A stretch of 64,000 nt of DNA from NCBI GenBank assembly GCA_964494805.1, contig CAZBST010000009.1:24809-88808 (forward strand), written 5' to 3'. Both the position numbers and the translations under genes were made by a program. Under the pieces are notes generated by a model. It was not told the origin of the DNA and did no database searches. It was given only the letters and a program-made list of their open reading frames with translations. Of the stretch, positions 43,015 to 53,060 are shown piece after piece (position 1 is the first letter of the stretch; the number at the start of each line of letters is the position of its first letter). This DNA is from CAIYOL01 sp964494805. Its GTDB lineage: Bacteria > Planctomycetota > Phycisphaerae > Sedimentisphaerales > Anaerobacaceae.

Positions 43015-44454
43015 TCAGTCCCATGAGAGAACTACGAATCTGGTGTACTTATCTTCTTTGAGCAACAACAACACCTTTTTATCCTGACTTGCTTCTTTTA
43101 ACGCCTTGTTAAATTCCAGCACGGAACCGATGGGCTTTCTATTAACGCTGAGAATAATGTCACCCGGCTTGATGCCATTCATATAGGCAGGGCTATATGC
43201 AGCTACTGCGGTAATAATGACACCTTTAGTCGCTGTAATCCCATACAGACGAGCACTTTCTTCTGTTAAATCCTGTACCTGCAGGCCGAGTTTCTTAGAG
43301 ATGTCTGACGGTTCCATTCGTGCTGTTGTTCCACTGAGTTCTCCGACTTTCACGGTGATTTCCTGCTCTTTTCCATCTCTCATAACAAGCAATTTGACCT
43401 TGGTGCCTGGTGTCATCGTTGAGATTTTATTACGGAAGGAGCCGATATCGGTAATGTCTTCTCCATTCAGTTTAAGTATGATATCGCCGCTTTTCAGCCC
43501 TGCCTTTTCAGCAGGAGAATCGCTTAAAACATCTGCAACCAATACGCCTTTTGTTGATTTAAGATTGAAAGAATCAGCCAGGTCTTTGCTCAGTTCCTGA
43601 ATAATGATTCCCAATTGTCCGCGGGTAACTTTGCCTGTTTTTAACAATTGCTCTTCAATATTCATCGCCATATTAATGGGTATGGCAAAGCCTATTCCCA
43701 TATAGCCGCCGCTCTGACTGAAAATAGCGGTATTTATTCCTATTACTTGGCCATCTAAGTTAAGTAGAGGTCCGCCTGAATTGCCCGGATTAATGGCAGC
43801 GTCGGTTTGAATGAAGTCCTCATAATCAGCAATATGGACATTACTGCGCCCCACGGCACTTACCACCCCGACTGTTACCGTTGCAGTAAGGCCAAAGGGG
43901 TTACCAATAGCAACCACCCACTCACCAATCTTCAACTTGTCGGAATCGCCAATGGGCAACACAGGCAAATTCTTTCCGTCAATTTTTAAAACTGCAACAT
44001 CGCTTTTCTCGTCACTGCCAATTACTTTGGCTTCCAGTTCCTGACCATCGTGGAGTTTTACCGTAATCTTCTCAACATCACTTACTACGTGATGATTTGT
44101 CAGAATATAACCATCAGGGCTAATTATACATCCGGAACCTTGGGCAATCTGATGGTATTTCCGGGGATTTTCCTCTGGCTGCTGCCTTCTAAAGAAGCGA
44201 TCAAAAAAATCATCACCAAACGGGCCATTGAATTCAAAAGGCATTCCAAAGCTTGGTGCATTTACAGTCTTTTCCACTTTAATGAAAACCACTGCTGGAA
44301 TCGCTTTTTCAGCCACATTGGAAAAAGCCCCAGAAGTTTCCTGCAAAGTTAACAGGCCCGAATTTTCTACAGCTATCGCTACAGCCGTTGTATTCAGGCT
44401 AATAATCAAAGCAATAAAGACATATATAATCCGTTTGATATTTTCCGTTTTCAT
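43015..44454 (-). CDS. degP: Do-family periplasmic serine protease (HtrA/DegP)
   Basis: A 479-residue protease with an N-terminal signal/anchor helix. The catalytic triad is seen in LTNHHVVSDV (His), KSDVAVLKID (Asp) and NPGNSGGPLLNLDG (Ser). Two PDZ domains follow (about 275-365 and 385-475; GVLVADVLSDSPAEKAGL and GVIITAVAAYSPAYMNGI). It degrades or refolds damaged periplasmic proteins. The ATG at 44454 has AAGGAG six bases upstream and is preferred to an upstream in-frame start. It fits the envelope-stress theme of the island. Confidence 0.95.
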   Translation of the reverse strand: MKTENIKRIIYVFIALIISLNTTAVAIAVENSGLLTLQETSGAFSNVAEKAIPAVVFIKVEKTVNAPSFGMPFEFNGPFGDDFFDRFFRRQQPEENPRKYHQIAQGSGCIISPDGYILTNHHVVSDVEKITVKLHDGQELEAKVIGSDEKSDVAVLKIDGKNLPVLPIGDSDKLKIGEWVVAIGNPFGLTATVTVGVVSAVGRSNVHIADYEDFIQTDAAINPGNSGGPLLNLDGQVIGINTAIFSQSGGYMGIGFAIPINMAMNIEEQLLKTGKVTRGQLGIIIQELSKDLADSFNLKSTKGVLVADVLSDSPAEKAGLKSGDIILKLNGEDITDIGSFRNKISTMTPGTKVKLLVMRDGKEQEITVKVGELSGTTARMEPSDISKKLGLQVQDLTEESARLYGITATKGVIITAVAAYSPAYMNGIKPGDIILSVNRKPIGSVLEFNKALKEASQDKKVLLLLKEDKYTRFVVLSWD

Positions 44455-44519
44455 TTTAATGCTCCTTGTCTTAATTTTTAGCATTCCTGATTAACACATT
44501 TCTAAACCAACTTTACAAC

Positions 44520-44879
44520 TCATGAAGATTTGATCCAATCCCAGGCATCTTTTATGTTTGATGTTTTGTAATATTTTACCTCAGTATGAATAAAAGGTTT
44601 TTCCAAAAGTACTAACCATTTTTCCCATTCTTTCTGGCCGATAATCGCAAGTCGCTCAATGTCCCCGATATGCTTTATCCAGAGGACCAAATCGTCCCAA
44701 GCAGCTTTCAGTTCAAAGTTCTGTGGATAATCTACTATCATAAGCAACCTTATTTTACCCTTGTCAGCTATAGCTGTGCTGATTTCTTCAGCGAAAGCTT
44801 GAAATTCACTGTCCGTTAGTCTTCCGTGCAATTTAAATCCAATTATGTTACCCGAGGATTCGTCCAGCTTCTGAATCAT
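44520..44879 (-). CDS. SpoIIAA-like (STAS-related) protein
   Basis: A 119-residue protein of the SpoIIAA-like fold: GFKLHGRLTDSEFQAFAEEI, LLMIVDYPQNFELKAAWDDL and the end DAWDWIKSS. This family (DUF/PF11964-type) is thought to bind lipids or other proteins at the membrane and is widespread in environmental bacteria. No phosphorylatable Ser of true anti-anti-sigma factors is evident. It precedes degP by 65 bases on the same strand. Confidence 0.8.
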   Translation of the reverse strand: MIQKLDESSGNIIGFKLHGRLTDSEFQAFAEEISTAIADKGKIRLLMIVDYPQNFELKAAWDDLVLWIKHIGDIERLAIIGQKEWEKWLVLLEKPFIHTEVKYYKTSNIKDAWDWIKSS

Positions 44880-44913
44880 ACTTTCACATTCCTTCCACTT
44901 TTAAAATACGGGC

Positions 44914-45130
44914 TTATACATGAACCTCAACATTCCTTGCATTGATACCTTCGAGGATTTCTCTGGCCTTGTTGACTTCTTCCTTGCTGCCATGTGCCAC
45001 AACCAAGTATTTGCCTGCCTCAAGGTTTTGCTGATATTTCAACACTTTATCTTTACCTATTCCTAGTCCAAGCAGGGCTCCGAACAATCCGCCACCTATA
45101 GAACCCTTACCAATAATGCCAAGTATAATA
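44914..45130 (-). pseudogene. 5'-truncated stress-protein remnant overlapping the BON gene end
   Basis: On the minus strand an open frame reads LGIIGKGSIGGGLFGALLGL, then KYQQNLEAGKYLVVAHGSKE and NKAREILEG, ending VEVHV. This is the Gly-rich helix plus ferredoxin-like C-terminus of DUF1269/YflT-type general stress proteins. No ATG or GTG opens it: only a TTG at 45087 giving 57 codons, which would cut the Gly-rich part. Its 5' end runs into the 3' end of the BON gene, so its N-terminal half seems lost. Confidence 0.5.
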
Positions 45131-46630
45131 GGGTTCGTCGAGATACCAGTCTTCCCAGTTATAATTGTACCCTTTTACATGAAGGCGATTATCTACTTTC
45201 CAGACTCCTTCAGTACTAAATGTAACGTCGCTAGCCTGTCTGTACTGAGCCCATGTGTCGACTTCACCTGTGAGCGTTGCAACGCCATTTTTAACTGTAA
45301 CATTGATCCGGTCACATACGTAACTAAGGATCCAGTTCCTTTTGAAATTTTCTTTGATATCCTTGGCTACCATTGCCCCGGGATGCGCACGAGTCATTTC
45401 CATGTATTCTTTGATTTGGTTGATGACTTTCTTGACACCCTTTACTTTGTCTGCAATTTCCTGGGCGTGCAATTTTTCATACCATGTGTTCACGTTGCCG
45501 GAGAGAGTAACGACACCATTATTGACTTTCACAGTGATGTCAAACCCTTCCGTAGTGGCATCGGTATCAAGGTTGAACTTAACATCGTCGAGAATAGCCC
45601 AGTCCTCACGCGTATCGACACGAGCAAACAAATTATTGGTCACCCAACCTACCCCGACAACATCATATGCGTCCTGTTCTGCAAGGCGTTTCTCATAGTG
45701 GCTATAAACCGCTCCATCTAGAGTAATACCTCCATATGATGCATTGACCGAAATATCAGAGGCGTTTAGTCGTATATCTTGGTTCAACTCATCACGAACG
45801 GCTTTTTTCAAGTTGGCATCTGATGGTGATGGTTCTATCTCGCGAACGCCGCGTTTTTCTGACCGTTCGACTTCAAGGTCGTTGTTAACACTTTTCACAT
45901 TGGATAGCCATTGGGCATCTTTTTCTGCTAGGTCCTTTTCGTAGGCGCTGCCGACAGTTCCCTCCAGAGTTACAACACCGTCTTTAACAACAACCGTGAT
46001 GGGCAGGTCGACAAGATATACATCTCGTTTCAATGTGGCAACAGCATCGTCCTTAATCTGCTGGTCACTGCGTTTAGTTGCCCATTCAAACGTAATGTTG
46101 TTCTCAACTTCTTTTACTCCACGTACCTCGCTGGCCAGCAGTTCTGCCTCCTTTAATTCAGTATAGGAAGCAACCTTGCCGGAAAGTGTGACCTTGCTGT
46201 CCACGCACTTAACGGATATTCCTTCCGATTCGATTACAGCACTATTGAGAATCCGGCGACGTACCGCATTACGAATGTCCGTGTCAGATCGCCAGGTTGG
46301 AGAGACTGTGATTTCATTTATTAACCCCAGAACACCGTCAATCTTCTTTGCTTCGAGGTCTGCATACTTCTTGGCTGCAAGGTTGTCTACGCTTCCGGAC
46401 AGCGTCACAATGCCTTTGGTAGTGCTCACTTTAATATCATACGAGTCCACCCGTACATCTCGATAAAGGGCATCTTTCACCCACATGGTGATGTTAAAAT
46501 CTGAGCTATTAGCTGCTAGTACCAATGACGGCAGTGCGATAACCGCTAAAACAAATAGGGCTAAACCAATGTTTCTGCTGCCTAAGTTCGCATTGCATTT
46601 TTGAATTTTTAGTGTTTTTCTACTTAACAT
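45107..46630 (-). CDS. Periplasmic six-BON-domain protein, copy 1
   Basis: A 507-residue protein from the ATG at 46630 (AGGAG nine bases upstream). A signal peptide with hydrophobic core (GLALFVLAVIALPSLVLAA) is followed by six BON domains of ~70 residues, each with a V.V.DG.VTLSG.V strand pair and GV..V.N. helix end. The tail is aromatic (YLDEPYYTWHYW). BON domains (as in OsmY and secretins) bind phospholipid or peptidoglycan surfaces. It is paralogous to the proteins at 46719 and 53156. Likely an envelope-stabilising stress protein; the ligand is unknown. Confidence 0.9.
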   Translation of the reverse strand: MLSRKTLKIQKCNANLGSRNIGLALFVLAVIALPSLVLAANSSDFNITMWVKDALYRDVRVDSYDIKVSTTKGIVTLSGSVDNLAAKKYADLEAKKIDGVLGLINEITVSPTWRSDTDIRNAVRRRILNSAVIESEGISVKCVDSKVTLSGKVASYTELKEAELLASEVRGVKEVENNITFEWATKRSDQQIKDDAVATLKRDVYLVDLPITVVVKDGVVTLEGTVGSAYEKDLAEKDAQWLSNVKSVNNDLEVERSEKRGVREIEPSPSDANLKKAVRDELNQDIRLNASDISVNASYGGITLDGAVYSHYEKRLAEQDAYDVVGVGWVTNNLFARVDTREDWAILDDVKFNLDTDATTEGFDITVKVNNGVVTLSGNVNTWYEKLHAQEIADKVKGVKKVINQIKEYMEMTRAHPGAMVAKDIKENFKRNWILSYVCDRINVTVKNGVATLTGEVDTWAQYRQASDVTFSTEGVWKVDNRLHVKGYNYNWEDWYLDEPYYTWHYW

Positions 46631-46718
46631 AATTTTGTCTCCTTTCATCTATACGAAGTTCTTTTACTGCAAATTGTCTAACATAATTCAAACAATAGAT
46701 AATGTTCATATATGCCTC

Positions 46719-48257
46719 CTATTTATCAGAGTGAAAATAGTACATATCCCAGTAGTATCCATTTGATGGATAGTCGTAGTAAGGCCAAAACATATCGTCG
46801 GGATCGGTTATATACCAATCTTCCCACGGGTAGTCGTAGCCTTCCACCTGCAACCTGTTATCTACCATCCATATGCCGTTGGTATTGAAGGCAACTCGCC
46901 CTGCTTCGCGGCGCTCACCCCAGTTGTAGACAGTGCCTGTCAGGATTGCCTTGCCCTTTCTGACTTGAACTATTATCTTGTTCTTGACGGGTGAAAGCAG
47001 CCAATTCGATTGTATTCGCTTTTCTATTTTTCCGAGCAATGCTGCATCTCTGCGTTCCTGTTTCCAATTGACTGTGATTTCATTGTTTACTTTTCTGACT
47101 CCGCGTATGCGCGATGCAATCATTTTAGCATGTACTTCATCGTATCCGGTATCTGCCTTACCGAATAGAGTTACAACACCATTCTTAACTTTCACATCAA
47201 TGTCCTGATTCGAAAGAGCATCATCGGTTGCAATGTCGAAAAGAATGTCGCCCCGAATCCTGGAATCTTCTCGCTTGATTGTTCGCACAACGAGGTCGTT
47301 AGTAACCCAGCCGACGCCGATAACATCATGAACATCTGCTTCTGCTATCTCCTCCTGGTAGTAATTGGCTACAGTCCCCTTTAAGGTAACATGTCCCCTG
47401 GACACAGTTACTACGAGGTCGAGCGGGTCGAGCCTGCTGTCTTGTAGAAGCTCATCAGTTACAGCACTGACCAATTCATCATCGGTTGGATGAGGAGCCT
47501 TGGTACGTGTACCCTCTTTCTCCCACCACTCTACTTTAAGATTGTTAATAACTCCCGTAACATTATCTACCCACCGAACAGCATCATACGCTCGGTCTTT
47601 TTGGTATTCACTTCCTACAGTACCAGTTAAAGTTACAACTCCATTCTTAACGGAGACATCGATTGGCAGGTCTATGAGATAGACCTTACGTTTTAAGGAT
47701 GCAAGGACATCTTTTTCGATAGCACTATCAGAACGGTTGACCTTCCATTTAACCACCAGATTGTTCTCAACATCTTTTACGCCCCTGACTTCACTGGCCA
47801 GAAGGCCAGCTTCTTCCTTTTCTGACCAACTGATTACATCCCCTGTGAGTGTGACCTTGCCGTCAACACATGTTACATTGATGTTTTCAGATTCGATTGC
47901 AGCGCTGTTGATAATACGGTGCCGTATCATCTGTGCTATATCTGTATCCAACATATGACTTGGTAAAACTGTAAGCTCATTGACGACGCCAAGTACGCCA
48001 TTTATCTTCTTTGCTTCTAAATCCGCATATTTCTTCGAAGCCAGATTCCTGACTTCGCCGGAGAGGGTAACAATGCCGTCGTCTACCTCTACCTTAACAC
48101 CTGAAGTATCAATATATGGATCTTCACTGATTGCATCTTTGACCCAGAACTTGATATCGTCATCACTTGGCCGATCTGCCGCCATAGCTGTTAACGGACA
48201 AGCCATCAAAACTACAAACATACAATATTGAATCAGATTTTTATTTTGTGGCTTCAT
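46719..48257 (-). CDS. Periplasmic six-BON-domain protein, copy 2
   Basis: A 512-residue protein with a signal peptide (residues 8-26) and six BON domains, beginning near 33, 105, 175, 250, 325 and 400 (for example VEVDDGIVTLSGEV, VTCVDGKVTLTGDV). The C-terminal tail is very rich in aromatic residues (DMFWPYYDYPSNGYYWDMYY). It is roughly half identical to copy 1, which follows 88 bases later on the same strand. AAGGAG precedes the ATG. Motif copy 2 lies about 245 bases upstream. Role as for copy 1, by inference. Confidence 0.9.
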   Translation of the reverse strand: MKPQNKNLIQYCMFVVLMACPLTAMAADRPSDDDIKFWVKDAISEDPYIDTSGVKVEVDDGIVTLSGEVRNLASKKYADLEAKKINGVLGVVNELTVLPSHMLDTDIAQMIRHRIINSAAIESENINVTCVDGKVTLTGDVISWSEKEEAGLLASEVRGVKDVENNLVVKWKVNRSDSAIEKDVLASLKRKVYLIDLPIDVSVKNGVVTLTGTVGSEYQKDRAYDAVRWVDNVTGVINNLKVEWWEKEGTRTKAPHPTDDELVSAVTDELLQDSRLDPLDLVVTVSRGHVTLKGTVANYYQEEIAEADVHDVIGVGWVTNDLVVRTIKREDSRIRGDILFDIATDDALSNQDIDVKVKNGVVTLFGKADTGYDEVHAKMIASRIRGVRKVNNEITVNWKQERRDAALLGKIEKRIQSNWLLSPVKNKIIVQVRKGKAILTGTVYNWGERREAGRVAFNTNGIWMVDNRLQVEGYDYPWEDWYITDPDDMFWPYYDYPSNGYYWDMYYFHSDK

Positions 48258-48499
48258 AATAAAACTCCTTTTTGTCTTGGTGATATACTATTCATTATTT
48301 TCATTTCTTCTTTTTAAACGGTTTTAGACCCCAGGTTAGATCTCTTATTTCGTGCATAGGCAATCACATCTTTTCATTCATTGAATATTGTGCTCGAACA
48401 CCATCGATCAAACCTTCTTAACACACTTCCTAAAACTAAACACATCTTCAAAACACAATTGCAGCCTTTCGTATAAATTACGTCTGAAGCGAAAGAGGT

Positions 48500-48521
48500 G
48501 AAATAGGGGAATTGCTTGATT
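48500..48521 (-). promoter_or_regulatory. Shared island motif, copy 2
   Basis: On the minus strand it reads AATCAAGCAATTCCCCTATT then TC, upstream of the BON pair (start 48257). The gap 48258-48599 holds no gene, only this motif and AT-rich DNA that could contain the promoter. Confidence 0.6.
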
Positions 48522-48599
48522 AGATAAGCTAAATTACTCTATATAGCTTTTTAGTAGATAAGCTCTTTAAATGAAAAACCAGCTTGTTAAGACCAACAG

Positions 48600-49253
48600 T
48601 TATAGCTCAGGTGAAGTTAATCCCTCTTGAATAGCATACTTAGTTAATCGAGCGATATTATCTATGTTCAACTTATCCATTATTCGTAATCTATGCCCTT
48701 CAACGGTCTTAGGACTAATGTGAAGGCATCTTGCGACCTGTTTGGTTGTTTTGCCTTCCGCCATGAGTTGAAGTACTTCACGTTCTCTTTGCGATAGCAC
48801 TGAAAAGGCCGTACTTTCGTCATCAGAGGAGTGACGTACATAGCTTTCAACAACTACATCTGTTATGGAAGGACTTAGGTACGTTTTGCCGGACATTACT
48901 GTTCTAACCGCGGTAATTAACTCTTCCAGAGCGCATTCCTTCAATAGATACCCGGAGGCACCGGCCTTTAACATTTGGATGACAAAGTTTTTGCCGGAAT
49001 GCATAGATAGCGCAAGAATTTTGATTTTCGAAGATTCACGCAAAATATGCTGTGTTGCATCTATACCGTTAAGACCGGGCATGCCTATGTCCATTATTAC
49101 AATGTCCGGGGATAATTCTCTTACCATTTCTACTGTTGAATGGCCGTCTTTGGTTTCAGCAACTATTTCCATATCTTCTTCCTGCTCAAGCAATTTACGT
49201 AAGCCGTGGCGAACGATCGTATGATCATCGGCTAATATTATTCGGCAACCCAT
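48600..49253 (-). CDS. NarL/FixJ-family response regulator
   Basis: A 217-residue regulator. The receiver has D9/D10, phosphoacceptor D55 (DIVIMDIGMPGLNG), S83 (ALSMHSG) and K105 (YLLKE). The LuxR-type helix-turn-helix (about 150-210) reads LSQREREVLQLMAEGKTTKQ, VARCLHISPKTVEGHRLRIM. AAAGGAG precedes the ATG. It lies 30 bases before, and is expressed in the opposite order to, the sensor kinase upstream on the same strand (kinase first is at higher coordinates), so the pair is one operon. It is the prime candidate to bind the AATTCCCC motif. Confidence 0.94.
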   Translation of the reverse strand: MGCRIILADDHTIVRHGLRKLLEQEEDMEIVAETKDGHSTVEMVRELSPDIVIMDIGMPGLNGIDATQHILRESSKIKILALSMHSGKNFVIQMLKAGASGYLLKECALEELITAVRTVMSGKTYLSPSITDVVVESYVRHSSDDESTAFSVLSQREREVLQLMAEGKTTKQVARCLHISPKTVEGHRLRIMDKLNIDNIARLTKYAIQEGLTSPEL

Positions 49254-49283
49254 AATTTAATGCTCCTTTCCCTGTATTTTGTT

Positions 49284-52109
49284 TTAAAGCGGCGCTATCA
49301 ATGTAATTCTTGTCCCTTGACCATCGCTGGATTGAATATCAAGCTTGCCGCTGATACGTCTCAGACGTTCACGAATACTCAATAATCCGAATCCGCTTGA
49401 CTGAACATTGGAATTTTTCTTAAGCCTTGATACATCAAAGCCTTTCCCATCATCCTCAATCGTTACTTGAATGTTATTATCTACCCTATATATTGTAACA
49501 TCGACCGTTTCTGCTTTAGCATGTTTATCTGTATTTATAAGTAATTCCCGGACCGAACGATAGAGAAGTATTTTTATATGCTCACTTAAGGGTATAGGCC
49601 CCTCAGTAGCTTCAAAGTGGTACTGCAAATTTCGCTCCTCGGCGAACCTTTGTAGCAATTCTTGAATTGCGGATTCCAAACCAATTGTGTAAAGCTCAGG
49701 CGGGCTTATTTCAAAGGTCAAAGTGCGCGTCTGCTTTATTGCTTCTTTGACCTGTTCTAAGACATGGTCCAGAACCTCGGCTGTTTTGGCAGGAACCCCA
49801 GAACGCCGTAGGTTCCCAAGTTCTATTTTCATAAAAGCCAATATCTGGCCTACAGAATCATGCAGGTCGATAGCGAGTTTGTGACGCTCTTGCTCTTCAA
49901 CCATTAATAATTCTGAAGACAATCGTCTAAGCTGTTCCTGATCGGCAATAATTGTATCCTGGCCTTCCTTGCGCTCGGTTACATCTTCCAAAGAGAATAC
50001 AAGAAACTCAACTTCCCCCGAATTATCCAAAACCGGTACTAATATCCAGTCCCAATATGTTATTCCCCATTCAGGATGATCAAGGAAAGTAAAAGGCTTG
50101 GCATGAGCTTCATATGGGGTTTTTGTTCTCACAACCTCCTCAAAAATTCGCTGATTCTCTTCGTGTGGATAGAACTCAAAATAATTATGTCCTTTGAATT
50201 CCGAAATGTCCCTTTGACAGGCTCTTGCATACGCTTCGTTGACCCGGATGAAGTTGAAGTCACGATCCAGAAATACTATCGGCGTAATGGTGTGCTCGAA
50301 AAATGCGTCCATAGTCCTGGCTTGTTCTTTAAGGGAGCTCTCCACCTGTTTGCGTCGTGTGATGTCAGTAACCGCTCCCGTCATCATATTGATATTACCC
50401 TGCGTATCACGAATGGTAAGACCACGGTTCCTGACCCAGCAGATAGTGCCATCCTGTCGTATAATCCGGTATTCCAGGTCCCAGAAGCCCTTGGTATGAC
50501 TACTTATTAATGCAGCCCTTACGTTCTCCATGTCTTCCGGATAAACAGTTTCTATGAAAGCTTGCGGCGATTCGTATAGACTCTCGCAGGTTCGTCCCCA
50601 GATTTCTTCATACGCCGGACTTACATAGATAATCTTTTCAACGCCAGGGGTACTAATCCAGAATACGTCAGGGATGTTCTCCGCCATCATTCGGAATTTC
50701 TCTTCGCTTTGGGAAAGCTCAGCAGTGCGTTGCTGTACGCGTATTTCCAGTTCATCGTGTGCCTTACGGAGTTCTTCCTCGGCCAGCTTTCGCTGTGTGA
50801 TGTCGGTTACGGTGCCGAAGCCGCCTAAAAGTTTGCCGTTCTTTTCAAATTCAAGGTTTGCTCTTTCTCGCACCCACTTGATTTGACCTTCAACAATGAT
50901 TCTGTGCTCGATATCGTATTTTTCGCCTACGAGCGCCGCCTTCCACTTCGCATCGACATATTTTTTATCGTCAGGGTGAACGTATGAAAGGAACGACTCA
51001 TAAGTCAGTGGCGTTTCCTTTGAAACGCCAAATATGCGGTATGCTTCGTCGGACCAGGTCAATTCATTTTTTTGAACGTCAAGACGCCAGCTTCCGGTAT
51101 GAGCCACGGCCTGTGCCCGGTTAAGGTCTTTCTGGCTTTCCTCTAGCGCCGCAGTGGACGCTGCAAGCTCGGCGGTGCGTTGTTTCACTCTTTCCTCGAG
51201 CTTATTGTATGCATTCTGCAGTTCTTCTCTCGAACGATTTTTCAGCACACAACTCCACATCCCGCTCAGCAGTAATACTATCTGTCGTTCGTCGGACTTG
51301 TCGTAGCCCGAGGCTTTGTTGCCGACCCCTACGACAGCCACGATTCTTTCGCCCTCAAAGAAAGGCACGACCATAAATCTCTCGATAGGAACATGACCGG
51401 CTGGAATCCCTTTCTTTCGCGGATGCGGTTTACTGTAATCGTTTACAAACAGAGTTTTGCGTTCTCTGACAGCATCCGCCCAGATGCCGGCATCAGAAAC
51501 CGGCCAGTGCATTGGGTCACCCTCTACGTTGCACTCCTTGATAACATCTTTTGAAACAGAATGAAGGGTATAAGTTGTCTCATCCTCGCTCAGAAATCCC
51601 ACGAACCCGATTTTACTTTGCGTCATCGCAATTGCCTGCTCTAAGGTAAAGCCGGTAATCTTATCGAGGGTGGCTTCACTAAGCTGGCTTAACTGTAAAA
51701 GTGCGTCTAATCTGGCCTCCTCTAATCTAAGTGATTCATTTATTTTCATCAACTCGGCTGTACGCTCTTTGACCTTAATCTCCAGCCCATATTTCGCCTC
51801 CCGCAGCACTTTACCTACATAGCCGACAAATGTGCTGGTCAGAACTACTACAGTAGAACGAGACCAAAAATCGATGCCGATGTCAAATGAATGCAGCGGC
51901 GTTACAAAAAAGTAATCTGATGCCAGCACACCGAGAACACCCGTCAGAACCGCCGGCCCCATCCCGCCAAGCAAAGCTACTATGACCGTTGCCGGGAACA
52001 GCGTTATAAACGGTATGCCTGGGCCGGTCAACGGCATCAGTGCAAATCGCAGAAGGACAGACAGCGGTACTGCTAATATCGCATAAGCATAACGTAAGTA
52101 GCTTTTCAT
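49284..52109 (-). CDS. Multi-sensor histidine kinase (DUF4118-GAF-PAS x3-HisKA_3)
   Basis: A 941-residue kinase from the ATG at 52109; an in-frame TTG lies ten codons earlier. Four helices with the KdpD-like DUF4118 pattern (FALMPLTGPGIPFITLFPAT, DYFFVTPLHSF) are followed by a coiled linker and a GAF domain (about 145-300). Three PAS domains with PAC tails follow (about 340-450, 475-590, 605-720), then HisKA_3 with RHKLAIDLHDSVGQIL (phosphoacceptor His) and a HATPase with a VEDDGKGFD N/G1 region and GFGLLSIRERL. It senses several signals, possibly redox or light, and pairs with the NarL-type regulator 30 bases downstream. Confidence 0.92.
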   Translation of the reverse strand: MKSYLRYAYAILAVPLSVLLRFALMPLTGPGIPFITLFPATVIVALLGGMGPAVLTGVLGVLASDYFFVTPLHSFDIGIDFWSRSTVVVLTSTFVGYVGKVLREAKYGLEIKVKERTAELMKINESLRLEEARLDALLQLSQLSEATLDKITGFTLEQAIAMTQSKIGFVGFLSEDETTYTLHSVSKDVIKECNVEGDPMHWPVSDAGIWADAVRERKTLFVNDYSKPHPRKKGIPAGHVPIERFMVVPFFEGERIVAVVGVGNKASGYDKSDERQIVLLLSGMWSCVLKNRSREELQNAYNKLEERVKQRTAELAASTAALEESQKDLNRAQAVAHTGSWRLDVQKNELTWSDEAYRIFGVSKETPLTYESFLSYVHPDDKKYVDAKWKAALVGEKYDIEHRIIVEGQIKWVRERANLEFEKNGKLLGGFGTVTDITQRKLAEEELRKAHDELEIRVQQRTAELSQSEEKFRMMAENIPDVFWISTPGVEKIIYVSPAYEEIWGRTCESLYESPQAFIETVYPEDMENVRAALISSHTKGFWDLEYRIIRQDGTICWVRNRGLTIRDTQGNINMMTGAVTDITRRKQVESSLKEQARTMDAFFEHTITPIVFLDRDFNFIRVNEAYARACQRDISEFKGHNYFEFYPHEENQRIFEEVVRTKTPYEAHAKPFTFLDHPEWGITYWDWILVPVLDNSGEVEFLVFSLEDVTERKEGQDTIIADQEQLRRLSSELLMVEEQERHKLAIDLHDSVGQILAFMKIELGNLRRSGVPAKTAEVLDHVLEQVKEAIKQTRTLTFEISPPELYTIGLESAIQELLQRFAEERNLQYHFEATEGPIPLSEHIKILLYRSVRELLINTDKHAKAETVDVTIYRVDNNIQVTIEDDGKGFDVSRLKKNSNVQSSGFGLLSIRERLRRISGKLDIQSSDGQGTRITLIAPL

Positions 52110-52139
52110 ATTTATTTTCTCAGGGTAAACATTTTTCAA

Positions 52140-52499
52140 ACCCCAGCGGTGCTAATGCCTGGTAATTACATGGTGTCTGACCTGCAAGATTACTCACTTA
52201 GTTCTGTTTGTCAAGGCCAATTTCAGCTTTCTATAAGGTGAAAAGTATGGGATTGCATACAAATTGTTCCTCAGCGGAATCTATCGACGTTTGCAACGCC
52301 GTGGCTCCAGAACAAGGTAATTGCTGTGCCAGATTAAGTAATTTCCCTGTCGCACGGTCGTGCCTGTATCCTGTATATTCAATTTATACAGTTAGAATTG
52401 AATGACTTTGGAAGTGTTACGAACGTAATAAACAGCCGAATTTCGCAAGTATGTGTCTGGACGAAAGTTTTGTGAGTATCTTGGCAATGGAAAAAACAA
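52140..52499. other. Intergenic stretch, no gene seen
   Basis: AT-balanced DNA upstream of the sensor-kinase operon. A 65-codon open frame at 52208 has no ribosome site and no family features. The kinase promoter should lie here, but I cannot place it. Confidence 0.5.
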
Positions 52500-52679
52500 A
52501 TGAAGGCAATAATTACTGAGGATAGCATAGCACCGGCAGATTACGCAGACAAATCGCCGCAAGATGCCCGTGAATGTAAAGTCTTCGGGATTCGTCGCCA
52601 GCTTAAGGAGGGCAAGTACGACCTAGATGAGCGGTTAGATATTGCAATTGAGCGAATCCTTGAAGATGTTTGCAAATAG
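52500..52679 (+). CDS. Small FlgM-like anti-sigma factor candidate
   Basis: A 59-codon frame from an ATG with GGAAA eight bases upstream. The end KVFGIRRQLKEGKYDLDERL followed by DIAIERILEDVCK resembles the C-terminal sigma-28-binding half of FlgM (K...IR..L..G.Y.ld..l...ie.iLed). No flagellar genes are in the window, so it could control another sigma factor. The following stretch 52680-53060 shows no gene. Confidence 0.5.
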   Translation: MKAIITEDSIAPADYADKSPQDARECKVFGIRRQLKEGKYDLDERLDIAIERILEDVCK

Positions 52680-53060
52680 CAATGTTTGGGACATTGCCGG
52701 TCAAGGTGGATAATACTGTCGACGAAAGGGGCGATGTGTCAGGAGATGAAGGGTAATTGTCTATCAGCGGCGGTGATAATCGAAAATTGATATAGCCAAA
52801 ATGACGAAAGCTGCGGCCCAGAAACATTAGAGTATTAGGCAGTTCAGGAAAGACTTAAGACACAAAATGAAATTGCCAAACCCAGGAAAGAAGATGGTAT
52901 GATGAAAGCCTTTTGACAAGTAGTGGATGGAGATGAATCGCGGGCCGTTGGAAAGTAAAGCGGCACACAATCAATTGAAATTCAGGAGGGAGGATCGGGT
53001 AAATAAGGCGTTATTTGAGTTTTAGCACCAACTTCAGGCATTTTGCTCACCCGAAAACCA

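Noticed and set aside
52208..52405. A 65-codon frame in the kinase leader
   Set aside because: No ribosome-binding site, no recognisable motif, and composition like the surrounding non-coding DNA.
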